Positions 59,234-64,000 of a DNA stretch of 64,000 nt are shown here, piece by piece. Origin of the DNA: Acanthamoeba sp. SK_2022b (Eukaryota > Discosea > Longamoebia > Acanthamoebidae); NCBI GenBank assembly GCA_027943245.1, contig JANDJZ010000021.1, forward strand, positions 182,102-246,101, given 5' to 3'. The notes beneath the pieces were generated by a model. It did not search any database, was not told where the DNA came from, and saw only the letters and a program-made list of their open reading frames with translations. The position numbers were made by a program, and so were the translations under genes. Within the stretch, counting starts at the first letter, position 1; every line of letters begins with the position of its first letter.

Positions 59234-60087
59234 TCAAGTGAACGAGGATCGGGGCCGAGAGGCAGAAGTAGCAGTAGAGGAAGAAGACGATGCAAGGGAG
59301 GACGGTGAAGAGGAGGAGGCGGAGGATTTCTTGGCGGCGGTGACGAGGGCGTGGTGGCAGTTGAGGCAGATCTTGACTGGCGTGGCGTAGCCCTTGTCCC
59401 GAAGGGCCACCATGTGCGGCGTGCACTTTCCACAGTAGATCAGACCTGCACACGCAACATGGCACCCACCGTGGTTGTCCCAACATACGTCGATCGTGAG
59501 GGTCGCATCGTGTGACACGATGCGAGTGTGTTTGTGTATGTGTGTAGTCGCGTACCACAGTTGCGGCAGTGATGCTAAGGCCAACGAGGTCAAACCGCAG
59601 ACGGAGGGGGAGGCGTGTGAGCCAACCACGATGGAGGTGGGGGAGAGAACGACTGCAGGTTGAGTGGTAGGCGGGAGGGGGCGACACACCTTCCACGTGA
59701 AGAGGGAGAACTCGGTCTGGCAGGAGGCGCAATGCGTGGCGAGCTCCAGCGGCTGCCAGTTCTTGTAGCTGTAGCCTTCGCTTCGCTCGAGCCTGCAAAC
59801 GCGAAACAAGAACAGACCAACGTCATCCACGCATGAAACTAAATCTTGATCTTTGCCTCGCAACACGCGCACGCGGCGAGAGGGGGGGGGGGGCATACTT
59901 GATTTCGTCGCTGTGGCGCTGTTCGAGGAGTTTGGTGACGAGCATCTGTATGGGCTTGACGAGATTGGCGTCCTCCTTGGCCGAGCAGGTCCAGAAGCCC
60001 ATGATGTCATGGGCCCGCACAAACTCCTTCAGCGAGGGCGTCAGCGCCGACAACTGTTTGGGCGACACCAGGTCCACTGCGCGCGCA

Positions 60088-60159
<72 letters not shown>

Positions 60160-60993
60160 CGTCAGCAACGAGATACTCGGCGGCGAGCACATTGGGCGAT
60201 GGGTACCTTTGTTCACGAACATGAGGACGGGTAGCGACAGGTTCTCGCCGTTGGGGCCCTTGTTGGCCACCTTGGCTCTGAGGTCGGTCACCCACGCCTC
60301 GGCTTCCTGAAGGTCGCCGGCGACGGTAAGCGGTGAGCACACGCAGCGCTTGGCGCGCGCGAACCTGTGCAGCCTACCTTGAGCGTCTTTGGCTTGGAGG
60401 CGTCGACGACCACGATGCCGGCTACTGTGTGTTCATAGTAGAAGCGCGTCTTGCCCCCGAACTTCTCCTGCCCGCCCACGTCCTACTCGAATTGAACGCA
60501 CACACGCAGACCCACATCGTCAGAGCTGCACACGCTGCCAATGCACTGGGCACTGTATACCCAGAGCATGAGCCGAACGTTGTCGCGTCGTATGTCGGTG
60601 CGGTCACCGGCCACGGCCGTCGCAAAGTCGTTCAGCGAGCACAGCGCAAACTCGACGCCGATTGTCGAGCGCTCCTTCCCCGTGTAGAGGCCGTGCACGA
60701 CCCCTGGCCCCCGAAAACAGTGTATTTTTTGGTAATTTTTAGTTAAAAATATTCTAACTAATAAGGCCATAAAATGACAGAAGCCGTACGATTGATGAGG
60801 GCGGTCTGGCCAACGTTGACCGAAGACAAAGAATAGGTGGTGAGCAGAGGTCTATGGAATCGAGAAAAAGAGGGAAATGCTCAACCTTGCCTGTGCCTCG
60901 GTCGCCAAGCACTACGACCTTGAACGTGTATTGCTTGTTGCGAGCAGCCCCGACTGCTGGCCCCCTCTGAGGCTCGCTCACTTCATTGCCCAT
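59234..60993 (-). CDS. Rab-like small GTPase fused to a FYVE zinc finger
   Basis: The start MGNEVSEPQRGPAVGAARNK (ATG 60993) has Gly2 in a myristoylation-like context. GTPase motifs appear in order across in-phase exon joins: G1 VVVLGDRGTGK-TALINR, G2 KERSTIGVEFAL, G3 LW-DVGGQEKF, G4 FVNK-VDLVSP, G5 TCSAKED. A C-terminal FYVE finger follows: YKNWQPLELATHCASCQTEF, SLFTWK-HHCRNCG, LIYCGKCTPHMVALRD, PVKICLNCHHAL, with the eight-Cys layout and a (K)HHCRxCG box for PI3P binding. A Ser/Ala-rich tail ends RPRSSFT with TGA at 59234-59236. This predicts a membrane switch on early endosomes. All nucleotide-binding residues look intact. About nine exons. Confidence 0.88.
60088..60159 (+). repeat. (CA)n microsatellite
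   Basis: About 36 CA units in the intron that splits the G4 motif (NK / VDL) of the GTPase-FYVE gene, (TG)n on the coding strand. Confidence 0.96.
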
Positions 60994-61199
60994 CGCAACA
61001 AGCTCTGCTGGTTTTTGGACCAACAATACCGAAAAAGCAAGCTCGTCTTCGCCAATGAGAAGAGAAAATAAAGGAAAATGTTTTCTTGCATTATTTAGCG
61101 GACATAGAACGCCCAATCACAGTTTGCTAAAAACGGGCAGCAACCGCGAGTAACAAGAAGCTTCCATCTTCACCAATCTAGTTCCCATCTATCCACACA
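60994..61199. promoter_or_regulatory. Shared divergent upstream region (GTPase-FYVE / ALY)
   Basis: 206 bp between divergent start codons; it must contain both promoters. No specific element recognised. Confidence 0.45.
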
Positions 61200-62266
61200 A
61201 TGTCGAAACTCGAGCTCAGCTTGGACGAGGTCATCCAGTCGGACAAGAAGAAGAAGCAATTCAGCCAAAAGGCCAAGCAGACCGTTCGCGGCAGCGCTGG
61301 CAGGGGCGCAAGGACTGGTGGCGGCGGCCGAACTGGGGGCGGCGGTTTTGGTGGTCGGCAGCAGGGTGGCCAGCAGCAGGAGAGGCGTCAGGGTGGTGGC
61401 GTCCAGCGAGGCCAGCGCCGCACGCGAGGACAGAGGGCCACCCCTTACGATAAGGTATCTAATTTACGACCCTAATTTAATTTCCTACTTAATTATTTTT
61501 GTTTCATCCAACGTCTCAAATTTCTCTTTGATTATTCTCGAATTTAAGAGGGAGTGCTTGATGCAGACGTCCTGCCCCTTCCTCTCCTTATATGTTCTGA
61601 TTGAAGCGCAGAACAGCAATGATCAACAAATAATTAATGTTAATTTTTTTGGACAGGTTTGAAAAACTCCCTCAAATGCTCTGCTCTCTGCACGCCCCCA
61701 AATCCAACCACATCGACATGTGCAAACCGTCGACTATTGAGAGCGCCCCCAAATCACGGCAGCGACTCGCAGAGCATCAGCTCATCTCTCTGTGTGAGGC
61801 CAGCTCGAGCGTTTCACTCACCTCTCCATCATCTCCTCCACCACTTTCATGGCGCCGCCCTCCTTATGTCGCTCTCTCTCTCTCTCTCTCTCTAACTCAT
61901 TTCCCTAGGTGGGCCCCACTTCCCTTCTTTCTCTCTCTCTCTCTCTCTGCAACGCGACGTCGGCCTCGACTGATCGTGGAGTGATGCCGGTGACATCACG
62001 GCGTTCTTCGTTTGGTCGATCTGGCAGGGTAACCCAGAGGCCGCGTGGTCGCACGATCTCTACAACGACGAGGAGGAGGGCAGACGCGACACCGGCGGCA
62101 GGGACCTCGGCAACACCGGCTTCCTGAAGCGCTCGCTGGGCGGCGGCGGCGGCGACAAGACCACCGTCGAGATCACCAACCTCAGCTACGACGTGTCCAG
62201 CGACGACCTCAAGGTGATCTCTCTGCAGTTATCGCAGCGATCTGATGGTTGCCTTTTGCTGACGTG

Positions 62267-62323
<57 letters not shown>

Positions 62324-62745
62324 ATCCAATGGCGCAGCGCCTGCTGGGTGCGGTGGGGGACCTGGCCAAGGTGCACATCGCGTTCGACAGGTCGGGCAGG
62401 TCGGAGGGCACCGCCAAGGCCGTGTTCGAGTCGCGCGATGCCGCCAACAGGGCCATCAGGGAGTTTGACGGCGCCGAGCTCGAGGGACAGGTCTTGAGCC
62501 TCGCCATTGTGGCCAACGACGCCCCGCGCAACAGGAGGGGCGGCGGCGGCGCCAAGAGGATCGGTGATGGCGACTTCCAGCTCTCCACGACCGGCGGTCG
62601 CAAGGTCATCACCAGGTGTGTGTCTCTTTCTCTCGCGTGCGCCTTGTCGTGTTCGGGTGGATTTGATTGGCCTGCTCGACTCACTAGCCACGTTGGCTCT
62701 CGCCTCCGCAGAGTGCGCGCGTCGGACGACAGGGGCTTCCTGTAA
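61200..62745 (+). CDS. ALYREF: ALY/REF-type mRNA export adaptor (THOC4/ALYREF)
   Basis: TREX component that bridges the helicase UAP56 and the export receptor. The N-terminus MSKLELSLDEVIQSDKKKKQ carries the UAP56-binding motif (LSLDEVIQ). An RGG/Gly-Arg-rich RNA-binding arm (GRGARTGGGGRTGGGG, RRQGGGVQRGQRRTRGQR) follows. The RRM spans two exons: KTTVEITNLSYDVSSDDLK (RNP2), then LLGAVGDLAKVHIAFDRSGR, SEGTAKAVFESRDAANRAIR (RNP1-like) and FDGAELEGQVLSLAIV. The second basic arm NRRGGGGAKRIGDGDFQLST leads to the end VRASDDRGFL, TAA at 62743-62745. Four or five exons, one intron with a CA tract. Length and layout match ALYREF. Confidence 0.93.
62267..62321 (+). repeat. (AC)n microsatellite
   Basis: About 27 AC units in the intron that splits the RRM of the ALY gene, close to the acceptor region of the LLGAVGDLAK exon. 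Confidence 0.96.
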
Positions 62746-63277
62746 CAACGCCCTCGTGTTCCTCCTCTTTGCCCCCCCCCCCAAATCCTCTGCGTAGAAT
62801 ACAAAGAACAAAACAAGTACAACAGAGATCATGACCAAGAGTCGACGGCCTGGGTTGCAGCGGTCAGTTCTGCTGCTGCTGCTTGAGGTCATCAACTAGA
62901 CTCGTTCTTGTACACACGCGCGTCTGTCTGGTGTCAGGCTATCTCTATTTGTGGCGTATCTGGCCTTCTGTTTTTGCGGGGTCCTGTTGCGTGTTGACCT
63001 GTGGCCCTTTTGTGTGCTTGGAAAGTTGGTCGTTTTGGTATTGCGCCTGCCTCCTTGGATTGATTGAACACAAGCTCCACAGGCATCTGCATCTCATTGC
63101 CAAGGAATAACGAGAAGGAAAGGAGAGGCGGTGGAAGGAGACTCAATGCATTTGTAGACAACATTTTTCCTGCATTAGCCCCCCCACTCTACTTGCGCCA
63201 TCGTACGACTCAACGCTCGACATCTCAACGCATTCATCTCTCATTGACAATTGTAGAGGAAGTGCAAGTCTGCGAAA
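62746..63277. other. Intergenic stretch between ALY and the right-edge gene
   Basis: About 530 bp. It holds the ALY 3' UTR (with a CTGCTGCTGCTG run near 62870) and the upstream region of the next gene. Open frames here show no domain. No RNA gene or element recognised. Confidence 0.5.
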
Positions 63278-64000
63278 ATGTTCGGGGAGGATGAAGGACA
63301 CGACGAGGAGGCCCACATGGGTGGATCCAATCGAGGGGGCTCGTCATCTTCAGCATCTTGGCCATCCTCGAGGCCCATGTTGCCACCGTCACCTCTTGCC
63401 ACGAAATCCGTTCGCATGGTGAGCCACCATGGTGGTTACGCGCCCCCCGCTCCGAGATCGACTCAACAAGAGGAGGAACCGCTTCGCCAGCCCAGCAGCA
63501 TGCAGCGCCTCCTCAGGTACACTCACCGTTTCCCCTTTGGTGTAGTCTTGTGTCACATCGCTCGTGCAGTGATTTTTTTCAATTTTTTTTATATATTTTT
63601 TTAAAATTAATGGATTTATTCATTGATCGTGTTCTGTTGGTAATTGATCGATCTACTTCGCGGTCTTGTTCTTTCAAAGGTGTTTTTCTGAGCTGGATGC
63701 ATCGCTGGTGCTGAGCGTGCCCAGGCAGGACCTCATGCGCGCCATCATGTCACAGTACGACCTTAGGTAGCCTCCCCTCTCCTCCCTCTCTCCACATTTT
63801 GCCTGCGTTTGCTACGCGCGGGTTGCTCGCTCATCTCTCGCGCGCGCGACTCTCCCCTTAAGCGAGGACGAGGCCAAGACGGTCCTGTTGGAGAAGGAGA
63901 ACGAGCTCAAGGAGAAGGTCGGCAGCGAGGGCCTCAACACGCGCGTCTTCAAGCGGTAAGCGCATCGCCTTTCTCCGCGCTCAGCTCTGGTCGTAGACCA
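63278..64000 (+). CDS. Unknown protein (partial, 3' end beyond right edge)
   Basis: The ATG at 63278 opens MFGEDEGHDEEAHMGGSNRG, an acidic then Ser/Pro-rich disordered start (SSRPMLPPSPLATKSVRMVS, RSTQQEEEPLRQPSS). Later exons give MQRLLR-CFSELDASLVLSV, PRQDLMRAIMSQYDLR and SEDEAKTVLLEKENELKEKV then GSEGLNTRVFKR, helical and probably protein-binding. At least three exons are visible before the window ends. No family recognised from this part. Confidence 0.6.

Overview
The window is nuclear DNA of an intron-dense, GC-rich eukaryote. Most genes are split into short exons by introns of roughly 50-150 nt with GTACGT-, GTGAGT- or GTGCGC-like donors and CAG/TAG acceptors. Gene content (RPL5, CK2 alpha, CAF1, MCM9, TBCK, RABL6, DPH6, CAMKMT, GATA fingers, GTPase/FYVE and PX proteins) and the frequent long (GT)n/(CA)n intron tracts suggest an amoebozoan such as Acanthamoeba. 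The organism is my inference. Gene extents run from start codon to stop codon and include introns; exon borders are given where I traced them by splice phase.

Layout. 1-2474 (-): RecQ1-like helicase, running off the left edge. 2714-5844 (-): a PX domain fused to a short-chain dehydrogenase. 6347-7352 (-): RPL5. 7557-10796 (+): a Pol-beta-type nucleotidyltransferase fused to an RNA-ligase fold with a degenerate active site. 10911-13609 (+): mitochondrial-type X-Pro aminopeptidase 3. 13747-14858 (+): coiled-coil protein, perhaps actin-bundling. 15040-17304: F-box-like gene between two identical, inverted tRNA-Thr genes. 17401-18402 (+): type I membrane protein. 18633-19030: nested inverted-repeat elements. 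19142-23286 (+): RABL6-like GTPase. 23393-24010 (-): two very small membrane proteins. 24129-29133 (-): TBCK. 29247-30230 (-): basic nuclear-type protein. 30864-32113 (-): CAF1 deadenylase. 32346-36374 (+): MCM9. 36545-37115 (-): GATA finger protein. 37394-41258 (-): DPH6-RidA fusion. 41512-43035 (+): CK2 alpha. 43186-44711 (+): calmodulin-lysine methyltransferase. 45252-46367 (+): second GATA protein. 46612-47341 (+): DUF1294 protein. 47438-48458 (-): secreted or membrane unknown. 48655-53775 (-): CorA-type Mg2+ transporter. About 54020-59045: a 5-kb CpG-depleted, repeat-filled island. 59234-60993 (-): GTPase-FYVE fusion. 61200-62745 (+): ALY/REF export factor. 63278-64000 (+): partial unknown gene.

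Genes are tightly packed. Several divergent pairs share about 200-250 bp upstream regions: RPL5 / ligase fusion, CAF1 / MCM9, DPH6 / CK2 alpha, GTPase-FYVE / ALY. No operon logic is expected. Recurrent themes are endosomal trafficking (PX, FYVE, TBC, Rab-like proteins), nucleic-acid maintenance (RecQ1, MCM9, ligase fusion) and translation (RPL5, DPH6, tRNA).

The most notable items are three domain fusions (PX-SDR, NTase-pseudoligase, GTPase-FYVE), two of which have altered catalytic residues, and the CpG-poor island with decayed repeats and a snap-back palindrome.
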